A stretch of 64,000 nt of DNA from Meandrina meandrites (GCA_963693305.1 OY855911.1:34833439-34897438); one strand, 5' to 3'. Numbered from the stretch's first letter, positions 26,401 through 34,797 are shown. Program-made: numbers and translations. The notes: generated by a model from the letters alone, not told the origin.

Positions 26401-26852
26401 GTCACCACTGTAACCTTTGTTGCTGTCTACAATTCATGATGTTCCATCTTCACACCTTCGTTTGTTCTATTGTAAGGATCTAAATAATCTCCTTTTTATT
26501 AATGGTTACAAGTCATAACCTCATATTCTTTACTGAACAGTTTCACGTACTTTGTTTTAGCCTGCGGCGTGAGCGTTAATCACTAAATCATCACTAATGC
26601 ATGTTACTGTGTCACGCTATAATACATTGAGTCACGGTGTTACCGTATTTTGTAGGTTGTATGATTTGTCTGGGAAAGTCCAATTACTTTCGATTTAATC
26701 ATCCCAGAGAAGCTAAGAGGATCAAGGAATCTAACCCAGGCAACCGGTTTTCTATTGTTCCTGACCAATACTACCCCGGTAAGTATGAATCATTCATACT
26801 TATGATCTCCCAATACTACCGCGGGAAGTATGAATGATCTCCCAATCTTTAA

Positions 26853-26939
<87 letters not shown>

Positions 26940-27139
26940 TTTAACTTGTGAACGTAGAAGCTTAGAGCGTGTAAAAGCTTTCAGAGTGTTATTATGTAGG
27001 TAGGCTATTGAAATTTTTACTGACATTGTTTCATGGGAAGAACTTAAGGAAAACAAAATTTGTATATATACATTTTTAACCACATACGCCTAGGATTCAA
27101 GTTTGTATGAAAAGTGCTCAATAAAGTTTTGTATTATTT

Positions 27140-27196
<57 letters not shown>

Positions 27197-28211
27197 TTTA
27201 TTAGCCAATTTCTAAAGGAATTACAATGATTTTACTATTCGAGTAAGAACTTTGTATATTAACCAATTTCTAAAGGAATTACAATGATTTGACTATTCGA
27301 GTAAGAACTTTGTATATAAACATATTATTTACATAATAATACAGTGTCTTTAAAAAAAAGTAGAAAAATTAGTAAAAGCGACTTCAAGAGCAACAATAAG
27401 AGAAGAACTATATATTAAAAATATTCGATCTAAATTGCAGTACGAGAATTCTCTACTTGAAAGTCCATATCATAAATGTCAATGTTCCTGTTTCTCTTTA
27501 CAGTTCTTGATCCCCTTAGGCAGATTAAGGCGGATCGGAGGATCGCAAATGAGACTTTTGATCTGATCCAAGACACCGTTGTTGCGTAATCCTCCCCTTT
27601 CTTTGCGGCGATTAATTCTGCAAGCCTACTGTGATACCTCTTGCACTCCTCGCCCATTCCTCCGGTGGATGTAAACACCAATGGAGTGAAAGTTCCCTGT
27701 TCTACTTGAAGAACCCTGTCTGCGTAAGCCCTCTTCTTCTCATTTTCATGGTTACGGTATATCTGCTTGGGGGTTTGGTCCTTGTAGGAATCCGCGTTGG
27801 GGTGACACACCCTCACATCAAAGAACGCGGATCTCTGCTTCTCCCAAAACCCCCGGGCATGTATATCTAGGCGAGCATCTGGCGTTGTGTTAGCGCCGCT
27901 TGGTAGCCTCTCTCCAGTCAGTTCTTGAAGGACGGGCTCTATTTCGACATCACTACAGACCATCTTAAGCAAGTCAGCCTCGAGGTCACGGAGTTCGTTA
28001 TGGCGCTGAATTATGAATCCGCCTCTCCTACAAATCATTGCATGATCGATTGTAAAGGCGTCACCGCACACGCACACTGTCGGCTTGTCGTCAATTTCCC
28101 AGTCATACCTGAGCTTTACAGCATCTCGGAACTCGCCTTTATTCAGGTTGTAGCCCATGTCTTTTAATGGGAGGGCCGTGAGCCAGTTAGAAGCACCTTA
28201 TTATTATTATT

Positions 28212-28250
<39 letters not shown>

Positions 28251-28497
28251 CAGTCCACGTTTCGGCATCATCTTGCCGCCATTCTCAGGACTGAAATAAA
28301 ATTAAAGATGCGATGTTGTTTCAGAGTTTTTACATTTGCATAAAGAAAAAAATTCCTTGGTGAATACTTTTGGACGGACAGAGAATGGCGTCAAGATGAT
28401 GCCGAAACGTCGACTGATTACGATTATTTTCGCATGTATATGCTTTACAAAATCACTAATAATAATAATATTAATGATAATAATAATAATAACAATC

Positions 28498-28540
<43 letters not shown>

Positions 28541-31524
28541 GGAAAGGAAAAGAGGAAGTCTAGTTCCTTTTCTTGGTTAATTATTAACTTTTTGCTGTTT
28601 TTCTACCTAAGTGAACCTTGCTATTATGTCGAGGTTCCTTCCTTTACACACAACAGAATGTCTTAATATGTCATGACACAGCCCTTTATATTTATAACGA
28701 GTAACGTAGGTTTATCAAGTAGAGAGAAAGTAATCGTACCTTGTGGATATGGTCATTATTTGGCATTACCATCATCAAACAATTAGTCAAGAGGATTGAT
28801 GTACTTCATTTCTGGATCTCCTTGCGTTTGTTATTAATAGTTCTATTTGTTTGAACTAGATGTGGAGCTCGCTATTGAGCAGTACAAGAAAGACAAGCAA
28901 GAAAGAGAGAGACTTGAGAAGGAAAACGAACGCCTCTTATCTCTGGAAAATGAGTACAAGGAAGCTGTAGAGCGAATTGAGTTTGAAAAAACACAACTTG
29001 AAGAAGAACGGCGCCAGCTTCATGAAATGGAGCAACAACATAAGGAAGCCGTTGATAGCTTTGAAGGAGAAATTGCAGTTCAAATCAAAGAACTGGAAAG
29101 ACAGCGAGAAGAACTGAGGCATTTTGAAGAAGAGAAAGAAAAACTGATCATGCTTCAAGAAAAATACGAAGAGAATGTCAGAAAGCAAGAACTTGAACGG
29201 TCAAATAAGGAGAAAAGACGACAGGAAGAATACGAAAGATTAAAGACAATGAAAGCAAAGCTTGAGGGAGAAGAAGGAACTGAGAAGGAAAGAGTCGCCA
29301 TCGAGGAGTTGAGACAGCAGCTAGCGCTTCAAGAATTAAGTAGTTTAGAGGAGGAGCTTCTCACGTATGAGCGACAGCAACTTGATAGTGAACTGATCGA
29401 AGAAGAAAGAAAGAAACTCGAGGGGATGAAAGAGAGACAAAGTGAGGTTATACAACAACTTGAAGAGGAACTAAACGCCCAAATCAAGATGTTAAAAGAA
29501 GAAAGGGAAAAAGAGAATTCAAAGATCGAGCAGGAAAAGGAAAGGATTCAGCTGTTGGAGAAACAGCAGCAGGAAGCCTTGAAACAGATTGAACTGGAGA
29601 GAAAACGACTTGATCAGGAACGTGAAGAAGAGAAGATGAGAGTTCAAGAAGAACGCGAGCGATTGAACAAACTAGAACATGAGCGATTGGAAATGCTGGA
29701 GAATGCAGTCAAGGAGCAGGAACATGAAAAACAGATGATCGAATCGGAGAAAAAACGGCTTGTGGAACTCGAGGAGAAGCACGCTCAAGCCATGAAGGAA
29801 ATTGAAGATGCCATGATTTCAAAACAAGATAAGATGGAGCGTGAACGCGAAATCGAGTTTGAGTTTTTCGAAACCGAGCAACTTTTGCTGGAAGAGTTGG
29901 AGCAGAAGCAACGCGAAGCGGCCGAGCAGCTTGAACGGGAGCGAGAAGTAATTCGACAGCAATTCGAGAAGGAAAGAGAGGAAGAGAGAAGAGAACTCGA
30001 AGTAGAGCAGAAGCGCTGTCAGTATTTGCAAGCTCAGCAGCAGGAGACGCTTCGACAAGCAGAGGAAGAAAGGCGGCGGCTCCAAGCAGAGCTCAAGAAT
30101 CAAAGAGAACAGATGCAAAAAGAGAAGTCGCGTTTGATTAATCTTGAGAAAGAGTACAAGAAAATAAGAAGCAATGGATCAGATGCTCCTTTGATTCTGT
30201 CAGCCTTGAACATGCGAAATATATCGCAGCTTGGTAAAGGTTGCTCGCTTCAGGAGCGAAAACAGCGATTGGAAGAAGAAAAGAGGCGACTGATAGAGCT
30301 GAAGAAAGAAGCGGAAAACCTTTGGCATAACGCTAAGCAGCAAGACAGCAGCGAAAGCGGTAGTAGTGGAGACGAGACAGCCAAAGACCAAACAGCGCGA
30401 AAGCTTAAGCGAGAAAAGGAGAGAAGATTGGAGCTCGAGCGACAGTTAGCTCAAGTACAACAGCAAAAGAATAACACAGCAGTCGCAGAAGATGGTGAGA
30501 AAGTCAAAGAGCTTGAACAAGCCTTGGGAATGGAACGTTTAAGGAGACAGGAGATGGAAAGAATTCTCTCTGAAAAACAAAAGCAAGAAGAGCTCGAGAA
30601 AGTTGCAGCGGCCGAGAAAGCTCGTAAAGAGATGATGACGGAGAGGGCCATTCAAGAAAGACTTTCTGCAAAGGTAACAAATATAGTTACTGTGCATAAT
30701 ATTACCAACACTTCCCCCTCCCTTCAGGGGTATACATATCTTCGTTATGAGTAATCGAAAGGTCACGTATAACGGCTTGCTAGCTGTCCAAGGAATCAAT
30801 ACTGTTTAAACATTTTTCCTTTTAATTTGATTTCCAATCACGGAGCGACGTAATCTGTGCATACAGCCATCGCTGGGGTGGGAGGGGTGGCGCGAAAGCT
30901 GATAGAGGTAGGGTGCGTAGACGATTGGCATTCATTTTGTCCTGCGCTTTTTACTGCGTAGTTGGTAAGCACCTAACCTGTATTTATTATCAATGCTGTC
31001 AACAACGTATGAAGAGTAAGAATCTTTTTTTTTTTACTCCTCAATTCAGTACTTAACACTTATGTTTTGAACTCCATTTAACAAAACAGGTCAAAAATGG
31101 CACATCTCACCAGGATGACGACATCAACCTTGTCCAGCACTTGGTATCTACAGGTCACGTGTTAGAAAACTGCCCATCAGTGCGTGTGACAGCCAGTGCG
31201 TGTAAAGGTTACCTGTCAAAACTGGGGGGAAAGCTCATCAAGTCCTGGAAAAAACGCTGGTTCGTCTTGGACAGACAGAAACGTGCTCTGTGTTACTACT
31301 CTGACGAACATCAACGCGTACCCAAGGGTATTGTTTATTTCCAGGCGATACAAGATGTGTATGTAGATTTGCCCAATTCCCACAAAAGTTCGTCTATCAG
31401 GACTACGTTTTGTGTGAAGACTCCACAAGAAACGTACTTCGTAGCAGCTCCCAGTGGTCTGGCGATGAGTATATGGATTGACGCTATCCTCACGGGTAGG
31501 GAGGGGGCTAATTTTTACAACTGA
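5950..31524 (+). CDS. Kinesin-3-like pseudomotor fused to PHLDB/LL5-type FHA, coiled coil and PH domains
   Basis: I joined these exons: 5950-6111, 6442-6483, 9606-9814, 11872-11945, 13206-13311, 15143-15215, 15621-15707, 16486-16605, 17288-17446, 18829-18894, 20709-20837, 24578-24701, 24929-25001, 25099-25208, 26656-26778, 28860-30673, 31090-31524. All introns are GT-AG, every phase matches, and the sum is 3,906 nt (1,301 residues plus stop). Domains: kinesin motor about 1-344, neck/coil 345-428, FHA about 429-528, charged coiled coil about 553-1150, PH about 1196-1293. Vertebrate PHLDB1/2 have the same FHA, coil and PH order without a motor; they are PIP3-binding cortical adaptors that capture microtubules. 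KIF1-type kinesins have motor and FHA but a different PH. The start is the first in-frame ATG in good context. An optional 30-nt exon is described separately. Transcript evidence is absent; exon choice rests on homology, phase and splice sites. Confidence 0.85.
6082..6345 (+). repeat. 132-bp tandem duplication covering exon 1 end and intron start
   Basis: Two copies, 6082-6213 and 6214-6345, differ at one base (C at 6208, T at 6340). Each copy holds the last 30 nt of exon 1 plus the donor GTGAGT and about 100 bp of intron ending in AACAG. In the second copy this makes a complete mini-exon, 6214-6243, with acceptor CAG and donor GTGAGT, phase 0 at both ends. If spliced in, it repeats [10 protein letters not shown] and gives a 1,311-residue protein. 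Confidence 0.85.
7502..7643. mobile_element. 142-bp MITE with perfect 21-bp inverted ends
   Basis: The first 21 bases (CCTCGGTGTAAGAACCTGTG and one more) are the exact reverse complement of 7623-7643. The interior is A-rich and noncoding. It lies in intron 2. No clear target duplication is seen. Confidence 0.75.
7700..7805. repeat. ATCGAT-rich repeat segment
   Basis: The stretch is dense in ATCGAT and TATCGATTTTATCGAT-like words and ends in ACTCACAACC. A related segment at 8815-9000 also contains ACTCACAAC. Both are in intron 2 and may be ends of a non-autonomous element like the one at 51561-52319. Confidence 0.5.
7967..8189. mobile_element. 223-bp foldback MITE with arms of about 85 bp
   Basis: The left arm starting TTTTACAGTGAAACGAACT is repeated in inverted orientation at the right end, with a few mismatches. 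The arms leave a loop of about 50 bp. Nearly the whole element can form a hairpin. It lies in intron 2. Confidence 0.8.
8815..9000. repeat. ATCGAT-rich repeat segment
   Basis: This is a run of TTTATCGATTTCC, TTTTATCGATTTTATCAATT and similar words ending near 9000. It is compositionally like 7700-7805 and the ends of the 51561-52319 element. The rest of intron 2 (6484-9605) shows nothing else I recognise. Confidence 0.5.
10707..10814. repeat. Long inverted repeat (45-bp arms)
   Basis: ACAATTATTCTTTGAAATCG onward to 10751 is mirrored by 10769-10814 with few mismatches around a GC-rich loop (GAGCCGCGTAGCGGCGA). It lies in intron 3, downstream of the Crypton-like fragment in that fragment's orientation, and could be its terminal structure. 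Confidence 0.65.
11037..11540 (-). pseudogene. Crypton-type tyrosine-recombinase-like fragment
   Basis: On the minus strand an ATG at 11540-11538 begins [13 protein letters not shown] and then meets a stop. The same frame continues with [20 protein letters not shown] before breaking again. After a break the ORF up to 11037 carries [40 protein letters not shown] and IRAAIDRHL. This order resembles the N-terminal core-binding region of Crypton-type tyrosine recombinases and their domesticated relatives (KIAA1958, QRICH1, ZMYM proteins). The catalytic Arg...Tyr domain is not seen. Two stops and the missing C-terminus indicate a dead fragment in intron 3 of the host gene. Family assignment is from memory of the motif pattern. 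Confidence 0.55.
12393..12687. mobile_element. 295-bp MITE-like element with 39-bp inverted ends
   Basis: CCTCTAAATGCGAGTGTCTG onward at the left is mirrored by TTCCAAAAGGTGACTCAGAT onward at the right (12648-12687) with a few mismatches. The interior is noncoding. It lies in intron 4. Confidence 0.65.
12890..13200 (+). mobile_element. LINE 3'-UTR fragment ending in CTTA repeats at a splice acceptor
   Basis: A T-rich segment with GAGGGCCACAAGTGTATC, then TTGAAATAAAGTCTTACTTA and further CTTA units, has the form of a truncated LINE 3' end. Its tail runs to within a few bases of the acceptor TTTTGTAG used by the exon at 13206. The AATAAAGT plus CTTA signature matches the antisense insert at 185-297. 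Confidence 0.5.
13590..14060 (-). pseudogene. Penelope-like element 3' fragment (GIY-YIG endonuclease)
   Basis: Minus-strand translation of 14050-13795 gives [30 protein letters not shown], then [19 protein letters not shown] and a stop. CYIGETGR is the characteristic core of the GIY-YIG endonuclease of Penelope-like retroelements, with the cysteines seen in their linker. The following minus-strand sequence down to about 13590 corresponds to the 3' UTR and resembles 16980-17160, indicating the same family. The reverse-transcriptase domain is absent, so the copy is 5'-truncated. It lies antisense in intron 5. Confidence 0.7.
14060..14470. mobile_element. Short element with inverted GAGTTCGAGTT-repeat ends
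   Basis: The left end (14065-14165) has GAGTTCGAGTTAGA-like units. The right end (14415-14470) has the inverse TCTAACTCGAACTCGAA. Between them are degenerate CTAACCGCAAGCAAA units (14320-14410). It is a small relative of the 38760-41940 segment and lies in intron 5. Confidence 0.5.
16690..17160 (+). pseudogene. Second Penelope-like 3' fragment (GIY-YIG), opposite orientation
   Basis: Plus-strand translation gives KIPCANCLW, the same block as the 13590-14060 copy. A frameshift then leads to IGETC and later [19 protein letters not shown]. The CAGATAACAATTCCTG block and the 3' UTR are shared with the first copy. Frameshifts and stops show it is dead. It lies in intron 8 between exons 16486-16605 and 17288-17446. 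Confidence 0.65.
17871..18306. mobile_element. 436-bp MITE with long inverted ends and TTA flanks
   Basis: CAGTCAAGCGCCTCGAACCG onward is mirrored by the right end (CAAGGTGCTTGACTG), with similarity extending about 75 bp inward. Both sides are flanked by TTA, which would fit a 3-bp TWA-type duplication (Harbinger-like). It lies in intron 9. Confidence 0.65.
18829..20837 (+). CDS. Neck and first coiled-coil exons (residues 345-409)
   Basis: Exons 18829-18894 and 20709-20837 encode [20 protein letters not shown] and a segment with [20 protein letters not shown] followed by [11 protein letters not shown]. The pattern matches the neck coil of kinesin-3 motors, where a similar LIxEL segment and an LxETWExK segment precede the FHA domain. 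Both exons are phase 0 and in frame with the motor and FHA parts. This conserved linker argues that motor and FHA belong to one gene and were not joined by an assembly error. Confidence 0.8.
18895..20708. other. Intron 10, nothing recognised
   Basis: About 1.8 kb of AT-rich intronic sequence. I see no repeat structure, coding exon or RNA gene that I can support. Confidence 0.5.
22636..22990. repeat. 29-bp minisatellite in intron 11
   Basis: About ten imperfect copies of a unit like CGCGGGATCATCATGTGAAA plus CACTTTCCT follow one another (unit starts at about 22686, 22715, 22744). The copies decay toward both ends. The rest of intron 11 (20838-24577) shows nothing I recognise. Confidence 0.75.
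24578..26778 (+). CDS. FHA-domain exons 12-15 (residues 410-552), PHLDB-like
   Basis: Exons 24578-24701, 24929-25001, 25099-25208 and 26656-26778 join in phases 1, 2, 1, 1. The product reads [71 protein letters not shown]. This block order, in particular TDxPHxVSLGxGRLS, TVIG, PEHC, PTRLxQGCMxCLG and RFNHP, is what I recall of PHLDB1/2. It departs from the canonical FHA phosphopeptide site: the Gly-Arg of the first loop is Gly-Val (456-457), so phosphothreonine recognition is doubtful. The last exon ends with donor GTAAGT inside an imperfect TACTACC(C/G)CGG(T/G)AAGTATGAAT duplication. Confidence 0.82.
25260..25412. mobile_element. 153-bp MITE flanked by TA
   Basis: GCCTGTTCCAGGCGTT at the left and its inverse at the right (AACGCCTGGAACAGGC) continue into arms of about 40 bp. 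TA dinucleotides at 25258-25259 and 25413-25414 fit a Tc1/mariner-type duplication. It lies in intron 14. Confidence 0.75.
26852..26940. repeat. (AAT)n microsatellite
   Basis: About 29 uninterrupted AAT units in intron 15. Translation of the other strand gives a meaningless poly-isoleucine frame. Confidence 0.95.
27141..27192. repeat. (AAT)n microsatellite at a LINE tail
   Basis: About 17 AAT units directly abut the 3' end of the minus-strand LINE fragment, and are probably its (ATT)n tail expanded. Confidence 0.9.
27193..28195 (-). mobile_element. Truncated LINE with restriction-like endonuclease
   Basis: A minus-strand fragment holds the C-terminal part of a LINE ORF followed by a 3' UTR with a 58-bp tandem duplication (27205-27262 and 27263-27320) and an ATT-repeat tail. 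The 5' end is truncated next to another ATT/AAT tract at 28198. It sits antisense in intron 15. Confidence 0.65.
27430..28158 (-). pseudogene. C-terminal zinc knuckle and RLE domain of a LINE protein
   Basis: The 242-codon frame begins with a segment ending in [13 protein letters not shown]. It then has a Cys-x-Cys...His-x4-Cys knuckle ([19 protein letters not shown]). Further on, PDARLDI, FFDVRV and [13 protein letters not shown] form a PD-(D/E)xK-like pattern and are followed by [15 protein letters not shown]. This layout is typical of the C-terminus of R2/R4-type LINE proteins, where a restriction-like endonuclease cuts the target. The reverse-transcriptase part is missing, so this is a 5'-truncated dead copy in the intron of the kinesin-like gene. 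Exact clade is uncertain. Confidence 0.6.
28198..28250. repeat. TTA/AAT microsatellite
   Basis: (TTA) units change to (AAT) units at about 28215, giving a small palindromic switch. The tract abuts the truncated LINE fragment. Confidence 0.9.
28256..28415. repeat. Inverted repeat with CGTTTCGGCATCATCTTG arms
   Basis: CACGTTTCGGCATCATCTTG at the left pairs with CAAGATGATGCCGAAACGTC at the right, and GCCATTCTC pairs with GAGAATGGC. It sits between two AAT microsatellites in intron 15. It is probably a retroelement or MITE end. Confidence 0.6.
28457..28537. repeat. Interrupted (AAT)n microsatellite
   Basis: AAT units with a few interruptions (TTAATGAT, AACAATCAT). Confidence 0.9.
28860..30673 (+). 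CDS. Exon 16: long charged coiled coil (residues 553-1157)
   Basis: A single 1,814-nt exon encodes about 600 residues dominated by Glu, Lys, Arg, Gln and Leu in heptad-like order (for example [20 protein letters not shown]). There is a short break near 891-995 with a Ser-rich patch ([10 protein letters not shown]) before the final coil. It begins at acceptor AACTAG, joins the preceding exon through a split Asp codon, and ends at AAG before GTAACA. Single-exon encoding of such a long coil is unusual beside 42-209 nt exons elsewhere in the gene. PHLDB proteins also carry long coils between FHA and PH, used for dimerisation and partner binding. The minus-strand frames here are compositional shadows. 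Confidence 0.88.
31090..31524 (+). CDS. Exon 17: PHLDB/LL5-type PH domain and C-terminus
   Basis: The last exon (residues 1158-1301) contains a pleckstrin-homology domain at about 1196-1293. It begins [11 protein letters not shown], continues [11 protein letters not shown], then [32 protein letters not shown] and IWIDAILTG. The [19 protein letters not shown] and GxIYFQAIxxVY phrases are those of the PHLDB1/2 PH domain, which binds phosphatidylinositol trisphosphate, and the basic KSWKKRWF strand is kept. The KIF1/UNC-104 PH domain lacks this pattern. The protein ends eight residues after the final helix, as PHLDB proteins nearly do. Stop TGA at 31522-31524. Confidence 0.88.
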   Translation, partial: VKNGTSHQDDDINLVQHLVSTGHVLENCPSVRVTASACKGYLSKLGGKLIKSWKKRWFVLDRQKRALCYYSDEHQRVPKGIVYFQAIQDVYVDLPNSHKSSSIRTTFCVKTPQETYFVAAPSGLAMSIWIDAILTGREGANFYN

Positions 31525-31925
31525 AAGAGCCATTTTTTTTCTTTGATAGTCTGCTTTTATAATGATCCCTTTTTACTCCTTTGGGCGATTTTATGACGTC
31601 AAAATAATATTATCTTATTATAAAAAAATGATACATTGGAAAACAGGAAGCTAGGTTTTTACCCCTCCTTATTTTGTTATGTTGCTAACGTCGCATTATC
31701 AGTTAAATGTTGTTTTCATTTTTCGTACATAAAATCGGAACAGCAAAAGTATATTCCCTTTAAACAGTGTTTTCCTTCCCCTTTTATGTTCATTTGCATT
31801 GTTTCTGCGTTTCGATGTGCAGTTTGTCAGAACTATTACTGTACGGTTCGATTGCTGTTTCATCACCTGTTGTTGTCAGTTAGTCACTTTTTAATAAACG
31901 ATAATAAATAAGTAAAAAGTGTAGA
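31525..31925 (+). terminator. 3' UTR with two AATAAA polyadenylation signals
   Basis: AATAAA occurs at 31893-31898 and again at 31903-31908, about 370 bp after the stop, followed by a GT-containing stretch. This is the likely transcript end of the kinesin/PHLDB-like gene. Confidence 0.55.
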
Positions 31926-34030
31926 GGGTATTGCTGTTCCAGTAAGTAAGGTAGCTTTTTTTACAGGAACAAATTCTTGTTATTGCCTTAATTGGAGATA
32001 AAGGAAAGCATTGAAAATTTGTTTTGGTCTCTTATTCGTTTTGTTTTGTACACCGTAACTTCTGAAAGTGAACAAGTAAAAAGTACTTGGAAAACAAAAG
32101 TAATATATAAGTACCTTTCAGTTTAGCGTTTAACAGAAAAAGAAATCACGACGTTTATTCACAGGTTACTGCACGTCAATTGTTTTAGAATAAAACAATC
32201 GACACGTGCATTATGTTTAGATTAACATAAATCGTTGTACTGATGTTACAGATTTATTTTGTATAAATTATAAATGGAATGCTGAAGGCCTGTCGTATTT
32301 ACTATCAAAATCACTGGAGTAGTTAAATGCATTTGCTAAATTTCGCCTGGCGCGTCTCGATAGCGCCATTATTGTTCCTTCAAATTCTGGAAAGCATTGT
32401 TAACATGGTCATAGAATGACCGTTAATATCACATCTTCACTTCACTCGAACACCCCAACCACCTGACAACTTTGTTTTTGAAATCACATGATTTTTTTTT
32501 TCTTAGATCACGTGTTAAGAATTGAACCGCTTCGAATTTAAATTTACAACGGCAGTTTTACTACTCTATTGATCTTGACAGTAGTGGTAAAATAATCGAG
32601 GAATAGTTAGACGCATACGCAAGGACACAACTAGTTTGGACACTGATAAGTGTTATAAAGTCAATTCTGACTTGATCTGCGGAGGCCCAGCCCAATGTCA
32701 AGGCTGACAACGAACAGTTCAGTGATAAGCATTAGACACGGTTTAATATGCGCTAAAAAATAACAAAATGCTTTGCGCGATTAAGCCTCCTAACTGGTGA
32801 TAGGACATTTCTGCGTTCGCCCCAACTTTCTACACCGCATGGGCTCTGCGCTGTAATGTAAAGTAGTCAGGAAATTCGAAATGAGTGTATTTTAGTACTA
32901 TGCCAACATTCTGAGAAGTTCGTTTTATCTTTCTTGAGAGGGAACGAGTAGATTATTGTGGATATTTTTTTCATCAGACGTATTGTGTCAAAATAGCGCA
33001 CAATAGAGAGTAATATAATATATATAAGAAAGTACGTGATAAAGAAAAACACTGAAGTACTTTACCTAGTACGTAGCTCGAATACTATAAGTATAATGCA
33101 CTGTAAATAAATGAAAGGTTGGTTTTGTCAGATAAAAGGGAGTTCGAAAGTTTGTAATGCAACTTAGAACTGTTAGAAAAAGTGTTACGTTTATAAATAA
33201 ACACTGGGAGATTATCTGCTGCGTTGGTATTAAAAGCTACATAATTTACCAAATCTGAAATTCACTTTAATGAAGGAAATTGTAAGAAAAACTGAACAGT
33301 TGGAAGGTGTGTTCAGCGTTTCTGACCAATTTTCTTCGTTGTGCAGCAGACAAAACTAACAAAAATCAAGGGATCGCGCTCTTCCAGGGAAATCGATTCC
33401 TGGATTTCCAGTAGAAAACCCCGAGTGACTAATAAGATAAAACAGGGCCTGGAAGAGGTAAAATGGGAAGTGGGATTTGGATTTTCCGTTTTTCCGCTGG
33501 GGAAATGGAATTGGATTACTGGCAGTAACCACAAGGACTGGAGAAATATACTTGAAACTCGGAGTGGGAAACGCCATCTTAGTTTCTAAATTAACGCTTG
33601 ATCTCTTTCTCGGCTTCGTATCCAATCCGATGATTCGTCGGTCGGCCAGGGTCATCAGCACACGTCATGCGAGTCAGTTTGCACGTTTCTTTTGAACAGC
33701 GGTTGCCATGACATGTACATGTGCAGTGGATTTGGCTGTCGAGCAAAGAATCCAGATGGTTTCCAAAGCAATCTCGTTCCCAGATCGGAGCCTGTGTTCC
33801 TCCTGACACCGCTGATTTGGATGAACGCTGCGTGTCTTAAATTATCACTGAACAAGTGGTTTTTTTTTCTTTGGCTCGCTTAGTGGCTTCACTGGTCACA
33901 CTTAATCGTGCAATCCCCTTGTAACAAACAATACTGCTATGCTGGTTGTATTCCTTAAAATAACACGGAATGCAAGCAACACACACTGAATAATATAAGG
34001 AGCGGCTTTTTATTTGGAACTTTTGCGTCT
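31926..34030. other. Gene-poor region, nothing recognised
   Basis: AT-rich sequence with short open frames on both strands that look random. A small hairpin (TGCACGTCAATTGTTTTA and its imperfect inverse) is at 32170-32210. No family is recognisable. Confidence 0.5.
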
Positions 34031-34031
34031 A

Positions 34032-34191
34032 CAGTTGAGTCCCGATAACTCGAACCCTCAATAACTCGAACCTCCCGCTCACTCGAACCTTTTTCGATTC
34101 CCCTCCAGGTAACTTTCTTACTAATTTTAGTCTCGAAAAGTCGAACCGTTTTCGATTTCCCTTGAAGATTCGAATTATCGGGATTAAACTG
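34032..34191. mobile_element. 160-bp pogo/Tigger-like MITE with TA duplication
   Basis: CAGTTGAGTCCCGATAA at the left is mirrored by TTATCGGGATTAAACTG at the right. TA flanks both ends (34030-34031, 34192-34193). Related to 51366-51535. Confidence 0.7.
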
Positions 34192-34387
34192 TAATTATCT
34201 TCTTGAACCCCAATTAAACCATTCATTATTCCATTGGGCCGTTTTACCATATTAGGTCACGAGAACGCGCAAAATAGGACACGTTATAACACTAGAACGG
34301 CAAAAATACGGACGGAAAGCAGACCAACAAAATGGCCGGACTAAACGACCCAAACTTTGACTAATCATGGTGGAATACTAAATACCT

Positions 34388-34498
34388 TATTCGATGGTTT
34401 AAAATATAATACGTGCGGACATTACTTTTGCTCATTGCTCTATTCTTCTATGCAACTCGCAAAATACTCGCGCGGGTTATATATTAAACCATCGAATA
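34388..34498. mobile_element. 111-bp MITE with 14-bp inverted ends
   Basis: TATTCGATGGTTTA and TAAACCATCGAATA form perfect inverted ends. Confidence 0.65.
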
Positions 34499-34570
34499 GT
34501 TATAAGCCCCTCCGTTTATAGCCCCCCCTCCCATCTACCTGGAAACAAAAAAATACATCTGGTTATAACT

Positions 34571-34588
34571 CCCCCCCCCCCCCCCCCC
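34571..34588. repeat. Poly-C tract
   Basis: Eighteen consecutive C residues. Confidence 0.95.
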
Positions 34589-34797
34589 TTCTTCTGAAGA
34601 CAGTACTGAATATACATGTTTACATGTACACGTACTGAGATTTACCCACTCAAAAGCAGCAAAGTAAATTTTCGTCAGCAGACTGATGTAAACCAATCAA
34701 ATGGCGCGTATCGCTTTCTCGCGTATGAGGAAAATGATACGTCCAATCAGAAGCCGCATATCATGTTTTTTGCCCGGGGTTTTTTGACGGGTGAGTT

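Noticed and set aside
26790..27083. 97-codon minus-strand frame with a poly-isoleucine tract
   Set aside because: It is the (AAT)n microsatellite read in one frame.
28937..30799. Minus-strand frames rich in Phe and Leu opposite the coiled-coil exon
   Set aside because: They are shadows of the E/K/L-rich plus-strand exon.
24578..31524. A stand-alone motorless PHLDB gene beginning near 24578
   Set aside because: The exon has a clear acceptor, no nearby ATG in frame, and its phase matches the kinesin-type neck exons upstream, so a single gene is the simpler reading; transcripts could still show an alternative start.
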